Source: an uncultured Granulosicoccus sp. | GTDB lineage: Bacteria > Pseudomonadota > Gammaproteobacteria > Granulosicoccales > Granulosicoccaceae | NCBI GenBank assembly: GCA_937924505.1 | Contig: CALDSR010000004.1 | Coordinates: 1-64,000, forward strand | Direction of reading: 5' to 3' | Length of the DNA: 64,000 nt | In this document: one piece after another, positions 27,857-39,800 of the stretch | How positions within the stretch are numbered: position 1 is the first letter of the stretch | How the letters are laid out: the number at the start of each line of letters is the position of its first letter | The notes under the pieces: model-generated | Database searches by the model: none | What the model saw: the letters and a program-made list of their open reading frames with translations, nothing else | Told to the model about the DNA's origin: nothing | Position numbers and translations under genes: made by a program

Positions 27857-30469
27857 ATGCGAGTCTTTTTCATTATATTGGCGTTGTTCCTCACAGGTGT
27901 TACTTATGCAGTGACCCCGGCGGGTACGCTGATTCGCAACCAGGCGACTGCCAGTTATACCGATTCACAGGGGCGCCGAGTCACGGTGCAATCAAATCTT
28001 GTTGAAACATTGGTTGAGCAAGTTGCCGGGCTTGAGCTGACCAACGATCAGCAGTTGCGTGGCGATGCAGGCAGCTCGGTGTTGATTTCACACCGATTAG
28101 TAAATACGGGTAATGGCAGTGATACTTACTCGCTACAATTGCAGAATACTGGCGGCAATATAAATCTATCTGGCCTTGAAATCTTTGCTGATGGTAATGG
28201 TGATGGCATTCCCGACTCATCGGTACCGATAACAACGACACCTGTAATCGCGGCTGACCAGGATTACTTTATCGTACTGTCCGGCGACATACCGGCATCG
28301 GCTAACGATGGAGACTCGGCTGCTATAACAGTGACTGCAAGCAGTACCTTTAATACAGCTATCAGCGTGCAGAATAATGATCTGGTTACATCTGGTGTCG
28401 GTGCCTCGATTCAAGTGACCAAGTCCATGTCGTCCAATCAGGGGCGTTCACCAAGCTCCCCCTACACAGTGACACTACGTTATGAAAATACAGGAAGTCA
28501 GAGTGCCGGTAATGTCACCCTGATCGATGCTTTACCCACGGGGATGACTTACCTGCCGGGAAGTGGTCGATGGAGTGAATCATCTGTTGCGCTGAGCGAT
28601 ACCGATCCACTTGATACGCATTCTGGACAGTCAGGAAATATTCGCTATTGCGCTTACGATGCCAGTTGCATTGGTTTGAGTGAGGCAACCATTGATGTCG
28701 ATGTCAGTAGTAACAATCAGGTAACCGCGGTTATCGATTTCGTTCCTCCCGGAGGTATTGGCACTCTGTCTTTTGATGTGTCGATCGATAGTGGACTTGC
28801 TAGTGGTTTTATTATCAATGAGGCCGAATTCGAATACGACATTGCTATAAACACAGTTCCACGTGAGTTTACAAATACGGTGGCTTTTGAAGTGCTTCCA
28901 GTCTCTGGTGTTGTTGCCAACGGATCCAATACGAGCCCGATCAATGGCCTCAGCGAACCTGTGAGTATTTTCAGTGCAGCACAAGGTGGGAAGGTTCGCT
29001 TTGACAATTACATCTGGAATACAGGCAATGCGCCTGATACGTTCAATATTGAAGTCGATGGCGTGGGTTCCAGTTTCCCACCGGGTACCTTGTGGCGACT
29101 ATTGAGAAGCGACGGCGCCACGTTGATGCAAGACACTAACGGTGATGGGTCTATAGATACGGGGCCTATTGCCGCTGCTAATTTTGCGTTAGTGGTTCTA
29201 GAACTGGAACTGCCGAGTGACGTATCGGGTAACAATAACGGTATTGGGTTTGACGTGACGAAGACGGCAAGATCAATAACGGACAGCACGGTGTTTGACA
29301 CAGTGACCGATCATCTTGATGAGATTGTTGCCAATCAGGTCGACATTACCAATCAGGCACCTGCGGGTTCTGCTGACGCGCTTGGTGCCGGGCCTGGGCC
29401 GGAAACAAATCCCGTTAGTGTTGTGTCGCCTGATAGAAATGGACAAGCCTTGTTTGATCTGTATATTCGCCATCAAGGTATCGAACCAGACAGCTATGGC
29501 CTGACCGCTTATTCAACAGCGGGAGGTAATCCACTGCCAGCCGGTTGGCAAGTCCGTTTTCTGAATCCAGGTGATAGTCAGCCGAGAAGCGTCACACGCT
29601 TGTTGGCTTCTGGGGAGTCGCAACATGTGATCGCGGAGGTCACGGTTCCTGAAGCTTTGACCGTCGGGACGAGTAGTATCTTTTTCAGCGTAGTCTCTCA
29701 ATCTGGAGGCGCAAGCGATATCAAGCATGATGGCCTGACTGTCAATGCTGTCAGGGCCTTGCGGATCGAACCGAGCCTGACTGCCACGATCGTACCGGGC
29801 AGCACGACGGTCTATCAACATCGGCTGATCAACGAAGGTAATGTCAATTTGACCGACATACAGCTTGCCACCAGCGAGAGCCGACCAGGTTGGCTAAGTG
29901 CGATCTTTGCCGATACCGATGGCGACGGTGCACTAAGCGCAGCTGATCAGATATTCACCACGCCGTGGACGCTCGCACCAGGGGAAAACATGAGCTTCTT
30001 CGTGCGTGTCTCGGCACCCGTTGACGCTGTCAATCTGCAGCGCAACAGCACCAGCATAGAGGCTCAATGGAACGGCAATTCAGAATCCATCCAGATTGTT
30101 GATCTAACCACTGTCTCGACAACAAACGTGACTATTCTTAAAGAGCAGGCAGTTGATATGGGTTGTGATGGTGCTCCCGATACCGGAAGTGACTTCGCGG
30201 CAAGTGAGATTTCGGTCGAGCCCGGTAACAACTGTGTCGTGTATCGATTGACGGCACTTAACCGCGGTCGAGAACCTTCATTCAATGTAAAGATTCATGA
30301 CTCGACGCCTCCGTTTACCGTTTACCGAGCGCCGGCCACTTGTTCGCGAACACCTTGCTGGATCGAAGAGCCGGTCAATGATGACACGGGGGCAATCAAC
30401 GCCGAGACTGACCAATTGTTGCCGGGTGATTCGTTTTTTCTGGAATTCTCGGTCCGTCTTCCAAAATGA
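27857..30469 (+). CDS. secreted DUF11-type repeat protein, paralogue of 18030-21065
   Basis: 870 residues; starts 4 nt after the OmpA gene, so it is in the same operon. Signal peptide of about 18 residues (FIILALFLTGVTYA), then the shared module (AGTLIRNQATASYTDSQGR). NTGN modules follow (VNTGNGSDTYSLQ, WNTGNAPDTFNIEV, INEGNVNLTDIQL), with Asp-rich loops (ADGNGDGIPDSS). The last domain carries four or five Cys (DMGCDGAPDTG, PGNNCVVYRL, TCSRTPCW) matching the end of the 18030 protein. It stops at the final strand (FFLEFSVRLPK). No anchor. Together with 18030 and 21122 it forms a family of surface subunits. Confidence 0.78.
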   Translation: MRVFFIILALFLTGVTYAVTPAGTLIRNQATASYTDSQGRRVTVQSNLVETLVEQVAGLELTNDQQLRGDAGSSVLISHRLVNTGNGSDTYSLQLQNTGGNINLSGLEIFADGNGDGIPDSSVPITTTPVIAADQDYFIVLSGDIPASANDGDSAAITVTASSTFNTAISVQNNDLVTSGVGASIQVTKSMSSNQGRSPSSPYTVTLRYENTGSQSAGNVTLIDALPTGMTYLPGSGRWSESSVALSDTDPLDTHSGQSGNIRYCAYDASCIGLSEATIDVDVSSNNQVTAVIDFVPPGGIGTLSFDVSIDSGLASGFIINEAEFEYDIAINTVPREFTNTVAFEVLPVSGVVANGSNTSPINGLSEPVSIFSAAQGGKVRFDNYIWNTGNAPDTFNIEVDGVGSSFPPGTLWRLLRSDGATLMQDTNGDGSIDTGPIAAANFALVVLELELPSDVSGNNNGIGFDVTKTARSITDSTVFDTVTDHLDEIVANQVDITNQAPAGSADALGAGPGPETNPVSVVSPDRNGQALFDLYIRHQGIEPDSYGLTAYSTAGGNPLPAGWQVRFLNPGDSQPRSVTRLLASGESQHVIAEVTVPEALTVGTSSIFFSVVSQSGGASDIKHDGLTVNAVRALRIEPSLTATIVPGSTTVYQHRLINEGNVNLTDIQLATSESRPGWLSAIFADTDGDGALSAADQIFTTPWTLAPGENMSFFVRVSAPVDAVNLQRNSTSIEAQWNGNSESIQIVDLTTVSTTNVTILKEQAVDMGCDGAPDTGSDFAASEISVEPGNNCVVYRLTALNRGREPSFNVKIHDSTPPFTVYRAPATCSRTPCWIEEPVNDDTGAINAETDQLLPGDSFFLEFSVRLPK

Positions 30470-30494
30470 ACGTCAGCCAACTGAACGCTGACGT
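30470..30494 (+). terminator. 8-bp perfect hairpin directly after a stop codon
   Basis: ACGTCAGC (30470-30477) and GCTGACGT (30487-30494) flank a 9-nt loop, starting at the base after the TGA of the upstream gene. There is no clean T-run (CAAATTTG follows). It may be a terminator or an mRNA 3' protecting hairpin closing the 21122-30469 operon. Confidence 0.5.
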
Positions 30495-30565
30495 CAAATT
30501 TGCGTCTGTCTTTCAAAAAATTGACGGGGTTTGCCCAATATTCATGGTGATTCCCTGCTGTTCAG

Positions 30566-30581
30566 TGTGATCTGAATCACT
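30566..30581 (+). promoter_or_regulatory. CRP/Vfr-like palindromic operator
   Basis: TGTGATCTGAATCACT matches the CRP consensus TGTGA-N6-TCACA in 9 of 10 half-site bases. It lies in the 351-bp gap before the giant gene, about 255 bp upstream of its ATG. The rest of the gap (30582-30820) shows a small GCCGC-AGA-GCGGC hairpin near 30680 and no recognised RNA element. Cyclic-AMP control of the adhesin is plausible but inferred. Confidence 0.5.
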
Positions 30582-30820
30582 GTTTAACCTGTTATTTAGT
30601 TGAGCACGTTAATTGCTCATTGTCCATCTAACATGCCGCCAGCAGCGTCTGGTGTGTCCATAGTAAAAGTTGTCCACAGCCGCAGAGCGGCGTTGGATAG
30701 CACGATGGAACTGTGAATGATGATCACCTCGTCAATGATGGCTTGCACCGTATTACCCCTACCACGTAACGGTGTTAGATCTTTTAACCCGGAAGGGGCG
30801 TCACTCGCGCCAGCTCGATC

Positions 30821-33800
30821 ATGAGCGGCTCGCAATCGATGGGCCTGTCGACAGTGGCACGCTTTTATTGCTTGACTGGAAGCAGGCATCTGACGCTTGT
30901 CTTGGCCAGTGCGCTAGCCTCGGCTGCACACGCTGACCTGCTAATCACCGAAACACTGGATGCGTCAACCCTGGCGAATGAAGTCATGGATACCAGTAAT
31001 GGTGACCTGATAATCGACTCTGAGTCGTTGACCGGTTTTGCAGGTCAGGCTGGAACGTTTACCAACGGCCTTAGCGTTCCCGGATTTCTGGATTTCGAAA
31101 ATGGCATCATCATGAGCTCCGGTAGTGTTGCTGCTGTTGCGGGGCCTAATTTGGGTGATGGAACCAGCACGGCGCTTCCGAACGGGATTGAAAATGATCC
31201 CGATTTTGACTTATTGACTGACTCAGCCAATGGTACCGATGATGCCATTTTTATCGAAATAGATTTCATACCCAACGGCGATACACTGACGGGCACTTTC
31301 GTATTTGCATCAGAAGAATATAACGAGTATGCACCACCGGATGGTGCTTTTAGTAACAACAACCAGTTCTACGATGTCATGGCCTTTTTCGTCAATGGGG
31401 TCAATTATTCACTGACGGCAGATGGTGATGATGTATCGATCAACTCAGTTAACAAGACGCTCAATGCTGCTGACTTCGTAGACAACGATTTTGGTGATTT
31501 CAATCCAGCGCCTACACCCTTCAATATTGAACCAGATGGCTTTACTCGTCGCTTGTCATGGACAGCTCCTGTCAATCCCGGGGTTGTCAATACCTTGAAA
31601 TTTGGGGTTGCCGATGGTGGTGACGCTGCGTTTGATTCGTGGTTATTGATTGATCGGGATTCATTCAAAGTACTGAGCAACCCGGTGGATGTAGACCTTG
31701 CAGTCTCCATCAGTGGTACCGGCGGCGAGATTGCTTCAGGCACACCCCTGGTCATCACAACAAATGTCGAAAACTCAGGGGCCAATGCCACTGAGCGAGA
31801 AATCACGGTGGTGCATACTTTACCAGCAGACGTCACGATCAATGGTGGAATTGCGGCTTCGGTGGCTGAATCTGGTGTAAATGCTGCGGAGTGGGTTTGT
31901 GTATCAACGGCGGAGGTCCCGCAAACGGTCGAATGTCGCAGCACGACACCCATCGGCATTACTGGCGGTAATTCGACCTCGGTATTCAATTTCTCCACTG
32001 ACCCGATCGATGTTGCGCTGGTTGGTAATTCACTCTTGAATACTGCTGATGTGTTGACGACAGACATCGATACTGGATCGGGCAACAATTCATTCTCAAG
32101 CTCGACACTGGTTGTCGCGACCGATTCGACGCCTCCAGCGGTCTCCATAAATGACGTGCCGCCTGTCACGGCTGGTATTGCGCCTTATACCGTCATACTG
32201 ACGTTCGATGAAGTTGTTACAGGACTTGATTTGGCTGATGTGGTGGTCGGCAATGGTGCGGCGAGTGAACTCTCTATCTTAAGCCCGATTGAAGCATCTG
32301 TTGTTATTGCTCCAGACGCGACAGGCGATGTCACAATCGATGTGCCGAGCGGGGCAGTACAGGACGCCTCTGGTAACGATAGTGCTGCGTCGGCAACGGC
32401 AATCACGATCTTTGACCCAACATCGCCTGTGTTATCGATAAACGATGCTCCCGGCGTTATAGCGAATACTGATCCGTTTGACGTGACGTTTTCATTCAGT
32501 GCGCCAGTCACGGGCTTTGCTCTGAATGATATCAGCGTTAGCAATGGTGTTCCGTCAAACTTTACAATGATCGACGCATCAACATGGAGCGCGACGATCT
32601 CTCCGGATACGACTAATGATGTTGTCGTATCGGTGGCTGCCGCTGCTGCACAATCAAGCAGCAACGGTGTTGACAGTAGTAGTGATAGTGTCACGGTAAT
32701 AGTAAATTCGAGTTCACCGACGGGTGTTCTGAGCGGCGCACCCGCTCTTGTCAGTTCTTTGGCGAGCTATCCGATAACCCTCACCTGGAGTGAGGATGTC
32801 ACCGATATGCAGGCCAGTGATATCAATGTCACGAATGGTGTGATTTCTTCGTTCTCTCCGGATACCCCGCTGGTCGCTGGCAATGTCTACACATTTGACG
32901 TGACGCCTGCGGGTGACGGGGAAGTCATCGTGTTGATACCCGAAGCATCGGTCGTTGATGTTGCGAGTAATGGCAATTCGCTCGTTTCGGTTACAACGAT
33001 TGTGGATACCTTGCCACCGGTATTGACGATCAGTGCGGTTGCGGGTGATGACTACATTAATGCCAGCGAAGATGATGCACCGGTCATAGTAAACGGTACC
33101 AGTACTGGTTTGCAAAATGGTGCCAGTATTGACGTTAACGTTGGTGGTGTCTTGTATGTTGCTACCGTCAGCGACAATTCGTGGAGCATCAGTATTCCTG
33201 CGACTAGTGTGCAGGCACTCAATGCCAGTGAGATCATAACTGCCGATGCGGTCGATGCGGCGGGAAATCCGGCAAGCCAGTCAACGCGTTCAATTGCCTA
33301 CGATGCGGTTGCACCTTCACAGCCGAGTGTCGATACGTCGCTGATCAGTAATGTCTTGCCGGTACTGACCGGTAGTGCCAACACCGCGACCGGAGATACC
33401 CTGACTGTGTTGGTCAATGGCATTCTGTACACCGCTGGCGACGGAAATCTGGTTGATGATCTGGCCGGTGGCTGGATACTGACCATTCCGCCTGGAAACG
33501 ATCTGTCGGATGGCAATTACAGCATTGTCGTGACACTCACCGATAGCGCGGGCAACACGAGCGTTGACACCAGTAACAACGAACTGACAATTGATACGAC
33601 ACCACCTGCGGCCCCTTCGGTCCCTGTCGACCTGTTGGCAGCCAGCGATTCAGGTACCTTGGATAATGACAACATAACCAATGTCGCAGCGGCGACTTTC
33701 TCGGTACCAGCGGGTTCGGCAACTTCAGGCGCGGTTGTCACGCTATACAGCAATCTGCTTGCAATCGGTACCACGACAGCATTGGCCGATGGCAGCTTCT

Positions 33801-36800
33801 CGCTTTCGGCGGCAACACTTGTCGAAGGGACTGAGAATATAAGCTGGACAACTTCCGATGCTGCTGGCAACGAAAGTGCGAATTCGCCCCCCTTGTCGGT
33901 AACTCTTGATACCAGTGTGCCGGCACCGATAATCAATGCGCCACAAACGGCTGACAATGTAATCAATGCTGTTGAAGCCAATCCATTTTCTGTTTCCGGT
34001 ACATCGGAAGCTGGCAGTGTCATTAGCATATCCATAAGCGACGGTAGCAACCCTGCCGTTACCGCCTCGGTATCAACCGATGGAGCGGGTAACTGGAGTG
34101 TCGGTGGACTTGATCTGACGGGTCTGGACGATGGCTTTCTGTTGATTGATGCGACCGCTGCTGATGTAGCAGGAAACTCCGGGGCGAGCACTTCGAGTAA
34201 TACCTCGCTGAATACTTCTTCTCCTGTTCTCGTGTTGAATGCCATTGCTCTTGATAACGCGTTGAACGCTACGGAGATGACGCAGGATCTAGTTATTTCG
34301 GGCACATCTACAGATTTACCCGATGATGGGGTCGTTACGGTTACTATCGACGCTGATACCTATCTTGCTACGGTGTTTTCTGGTTTGTGGCAAGTCACTA
34401 TCCCAGCTACTGATGTGACTACATTCATAGATGGCGAAGTCATCTCGGCTGATGCCATTAATGATGCTGGAAATTCTGCCAACACGGTAAGCATAGCCTT
34501 GACGGTTGATGCGATAGCGCCTGTTGTTGCCATCAATCCAGCGGTGCTTGCCACAAGCAGCAACGAGTCCAACTTTCAAGTCTCGGGAGCATGTGCTGTC
34601 GGTGATGAGCTTGTCTCCGTATCCATTGCTGGGGCCACACCGTTAACACAGGATGTGAGTTGCGCATCTGGTGGCTCATGGACAGCGACCTTTGATATCA
34701 GTGCAATCGCTGATGGGATAGATGTGATCGTCGTTGATGCAACACAGGCTGATGCTGTGGGCAATGCTGGTGCTGCGGCTACAGTCACGGCTAATAAAGA
34801 TACCGGAATGCCATCAATCAGCGTTTCAACCGTGGCGATTGATGACGTGATCAATATTGATGAGGCGGCTGTTGATCTCGTTATCGTGGGCATTACTGTT
34901 GATATCGAGGATGGGCAGCTTGTGACGGTCTCCATCGATGGGGCAGATTACACGACGACCGTCGTATCGAATTCATGGTCTGTTGTGGTTCCGGTTTCGG
35001 CGGTCTCAGCGTTCGAAATAGATGAAGATATTACTGCCAATGTATCCACACTTGCTGGCCTGGCAGCGCCTGAAGCAGTGCGCAGTATTGATATAGATAC
35101 CATCGCGCCGTCGCTGCCCACGGTTGCTACCTTGATAAGCAATGATACAACTCCGACTTTGACCGGCACGGCAGTTGTCGAAGCGGGCGACAAATTGATA
35201 GTGACAGTCAACGGGATTGACTATGAAGCAGGTGTGGGAGCGCTTGTGGTGTCCGGGACTGATTGGACTTTGCCTGTTCCATCACCAAATGCTCTTACGG
35301 ACAATACTTATGATGTCGCGGTTTCGCTTACAGATGCCGCAGGAAACGAAACGGTTGAGCCGGGTTTGTCTGCTTTGACCGTCGACACTACAGCCCCTGC
35401 AGCACCACCTGTCGCAGTAGACTTGATAGCCGCTGATGACAGTGGCAGTAGTTCAGTAGACGACATCACTAATGTATCTGCACCAACGTTTGTAGTTGAT
35501 GATGGAACGCTGAATCCCGGCGACTTGGTAACCGTATTCGCTGATGCGGATGAAGTTGGCACCACCGTAGTAAACCCTGCTGGCGGTTTTAGCTTGGTCA
35601 GTGCCACCTTGCTCGACGGTAACTTCAGTATAAGTTACACACTGGCTGATGCATTGGGCAACGTCAGTAGCTCTTCGCCTGCCTTACCTGTTGTTATCGA
35701 TACTGTTGCGAGTGCACCTTCGATTGATCCCGACATCGCGGACGATGACATTATAAATGCCTCGGAGATGAATAATGTTCTGATAAGTGGTATCACCGAA
35801 GCCAATGCAACGGTCACTATTGTCTTTACTGACTCTGCATCAAACACCGAGAGCGTGGTTACGACTGCTGAAGCGAGTGGAATCTACACGCTCAACGCGA
35901 CCCCGGCAGATATCAGCGCTTTGACCGCGGGTAGTATTGAGGTGTCGGTCAGCGTCGATGATATCGCTGGAAACGTTTCTACTTCAACTGCGGTATCTGT
36001 TCAATTGGATCCGGACGCGCCTTCCCCTGCAACAGTTGATACGCTCCTAAGCAACAGTGGTACTCCGACTGTGACTGGTAGCGTTTTTCTGGGGGCGGGT
36101 GAGTCAATCATTGTGACACTCAACTCGCAGAGCTATTCTGAAGGTGTTGATCTTGTCGTAACTGGCGATACATGGTCGCTAATTGTTCCAGCTGTTGATT
36201 CCTTGAATGAAGACACATACGACGTTCTGGTCGAGGTAACTGATATCGCTGGCAATGTGTCGTCTGATATATCAATAGATGAGTTGACTATCGACTTGAC
36301 GGCTCCTGCAGATCCCGGTATCGCTTTGGACCTGCTTGCATCGAGTGATACCGGTGACAGTGACACCGATAACCTGACTGGCTTGAATACCATTGACGTA
36401 GCGGTACCTGCCGGCACTGCGACATCAGGCGATACTGCGACGATCCATCTCGATGGAGTGCCGGTTGGCACAGTAACAGTGGCGTCGGATGGTGGATTCG
36501 GTACGTCGTTGACTGGATTGGTCGATGGCAACAATACGATCAACTACACGTTGGTAGATGCAGCAGGAAATGTCAGTGCATCATCACCAGATCTTGTAGT
36601 GATTGTTGACGTTGACATTACAGCGCCAACCCTGACACTTCCAGTTGCTGTCGATAATCAAATCAACAGTACAGAAGCGGTGATGGTCGATCTTGCTGGA
36701 ACCGCTGAGCCTGACAGTGTCGTGACTGTGACTATCGATGATGGTGATTCATCACCGCTTGTACTGACTGTAACTTCCGATAGCAATGGTGACTGGACCC

Positions 36801-39800
36801 TGGATAATATCGATGTGACTCCACTTGCTGAGGGGACATTGGGCATTGTCGTCAGTGCCGAAGACGGTGCCGGCAATAGTGCCAGCGCGACGCCAGCCAA
36901 TATCGAACTTGATATTTCCGCGCCATCGTTGGCCGTGAATGCTGTCGCTGGAAATGACGAAATCAATATTGCAGAGTCATTGCTTGATCAAACAATATCT
37001 GGCACCAGCCAGGATCTGGTGGATGGTTCAACGGTTACCGTTGATGTCAATGGTCAAAGCTACACGGGCATTGTGAGTTCAAACAGCTGGAGTGTTGTCG
37101 TTCCAGCTGCTGATGTTCAAGTCTTTGATCCGATCGAAGAAATAACGGTCAATGCCAGTGACAGTGCTGGCAATGCTGCTACACCTGTTGCTTTTATTGT
37201 TACAACGGTATTGTCTGCACCATCACTCGCTGTTGATTCAATAGCGGGGGATGATGTCATCAACGCCGCTGAGGCACTGTTGGATCAAACAATATCCGGA
37301 ACAAGCACGGATCTCGACGATGGTCAGGTCGTGACCGTAAACGTCAATGGGATTGACTATACGTCAGCGGTGACCGCAACTACCTGGAGTGTGCTCGTAC
37401 CGACTACTGATGTGCAGGCGTTCGGGTCTGTCGAGACAGTCACTGTCACAGCTAGTGATACAGCTGGTAACGCCGCGACTCCAGCGACAGTCGATGTGCT
37501 AACCGATACAGCTGCACCAATATTGGTATTGGATGCGATCACAGGTGACGATCGCATCAATGCTGCGGAAGCGGCGTCTGATATCACGGTATCGGGAACA
37601 TCAGAAGGCCTTCTTGACGACGAGACGGTTCTGGTGTCTCTCAATGGCCTCGATTACATCGCGACAGTGAACAGTGATGCCTGGAGCCTGACTATACCCG
37701 CATCTGATGTCGCCGCACTCACGGACGGCAATCAGGTAACCGCGAACGCAACAGATGCAGCTGGCAATGACGCACTGCCGGTTTCACAAACGCTGATCAT
37801 CGATACCATCGTGCCGGTCGCATCAATCAATCAACCCTCACTGGCGAGCGCAGCGAATTCAAGCAATTATCAGGTCAGCGGCGCTTGTACGATTGACGAT
37901 GGATCACTCGATGTCAGCATTACTGGAGCTACACCTGCCTCTCAAAATGTTGCCTGTGCGTCCGATGGCAGCTGGACAGCTACGTTTAATATAAACGGAG
38001 TTGTTGACGGGCTGGATACCGTTGTGGTTAACGCGAGTCAGATCGATGCCGTCGGAAATGTTGGTATAGCCCCGACGGTGACTGCCAATAAAGATACCTC
38101 ATCCCCCTCGATCAGCATTGCAACGATCGCTAGCGATGATGTGATCAACCTGTCAGAGTCTGGTACGCAACTGGTGATCAGTGGTACGACATCGAATATC
38201 AGCAACGGCCAACAGGTATCTGTTAGTGTCGCTGGAGTAGCTTATACGAATGCAGTGAACAATAATCAATGGCTGGTGTTGGTGCCCGCCAGTGAAATTC
38301 TGACGTTCGGTGCTTCAGAGACAATCACCGCTGATGTCTTGACGGCCTCGGGTTTGGCAGCTGATAGCGCTACACGCGATATCAGTATTGACTTGGTTGC
38401 ACCAGCAACGCCGACGGTGGCAACCCTTGTTACGTCGTTGGAACGACCCACGATAACGGGTACGGCGACCTTGTCTGCCAGTGATAGCTTGACGGTTGTG
38501 ATTGACACCGTGCCGTATGTGATCGACGACGGTAACTTGAGTGTTGATGGTCTTGGTGGTTGGAGTCTGACGATCCCTGCAGGCAGTGAATTGTCTGATG
38601 GTGTGTACGATGTGCAAGTAACTGCGACCGACAGTGCAGGTAATGCGAGTTCAATAGCGGGTACGGACGCACTGACGGTTGATACGACCGCACCGGATGC
38701 ACCGGTGGCACCATTGGATCTGGCGGCATCAAGTGACAGTGGTGCAAGCGATACCGATGACGTTACGAACGATAGCGCGCCGTTACTTGAGTTAGTGTCC
38801 AGCAGTGCAGCTCCAGGTACGACCGTCAGGATTTTTGCCAGCGCGATTGAAATCGCGACCACGACCTTGGACGGCAGTGGCGGATTCAATGTGAACAGCA
38901 GTGTGCTGAGCGATGGGGTACATTCGATCAGCTATCGGTTCGAAGACGCACTCGGAAATATGAGCGCCTCATCGCCGGCCCTGGCAGTGACGATCGACAC
39001 GGTTGCGACAGTTCCGGTGATCACAACACCAATTATGAGTGACGGGCTTATCTCGTCAGCAGAAGAATCAAGTGTGCTGATTGAAGGTTTGACGGAGGTC
39101 GATGCCGAGCTCGAGATCCAGATCAGTGATACGAGTGCGGGAACTGTCAGCACGACAGTGACTTCCACCAGTGGTGGAAGCTGGAGCACTGGCGCGAATT
39201 TGCTTGATATCAGTACGTTGATAGAAGGTAGCTTGCAAGTCGTTGCGACAGTCACGGACCTTGCCGGCAATACGGCCACGAGTGTGGCGGAGTCAGTGAT
39301 CTATGACCCGATAGCGCCGACCGAGCCAACGGTAGTCGCCCAGACAACAAACTCAACGACGCCAACCTTGGGCGGTACGGTGACGCTCAACCCGGGAGAT
39401 TCATTCACCGTGACAGTGGCGGGTACCGAATACAGTGAAGGGACAAACCTGACTCAGGATGGAATGAACTGGATATTGGTGATCCCGGCGGGATCACCCT
39501 TGGTCGAAGGTGACTATGAGGTCGTGGTTACGGTGACAGATGAGGCAGGTAACTCGACCAGCGATACCGTGATGAATGAGTTGGTCGTGGATCTGACTGC
39601 GCCACAGGATCCGAGCACAGCACTGGATCTGATCGCCGCAAGCGATACCGGTGCGAGTGATACGGACAATCTGACGAACCTGATGACAATCGATGTGGCC
39701 CTGGCGGCGGGAAGTGCCGAGGCAGGGGTAACGGTTGACGTGTTTGTCGATGGTGCACCGGCTGCGACAACGACAGCAAATGCGGACGGTAGCGTGAGTG

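Noticed and set aside
30495..30820. Riboswitch (c-di-GMP type) upstream of the giant gene
   Set aside because: I looked for the conserved cores and found none; only a CRP-like site and a small hairpin are visible.
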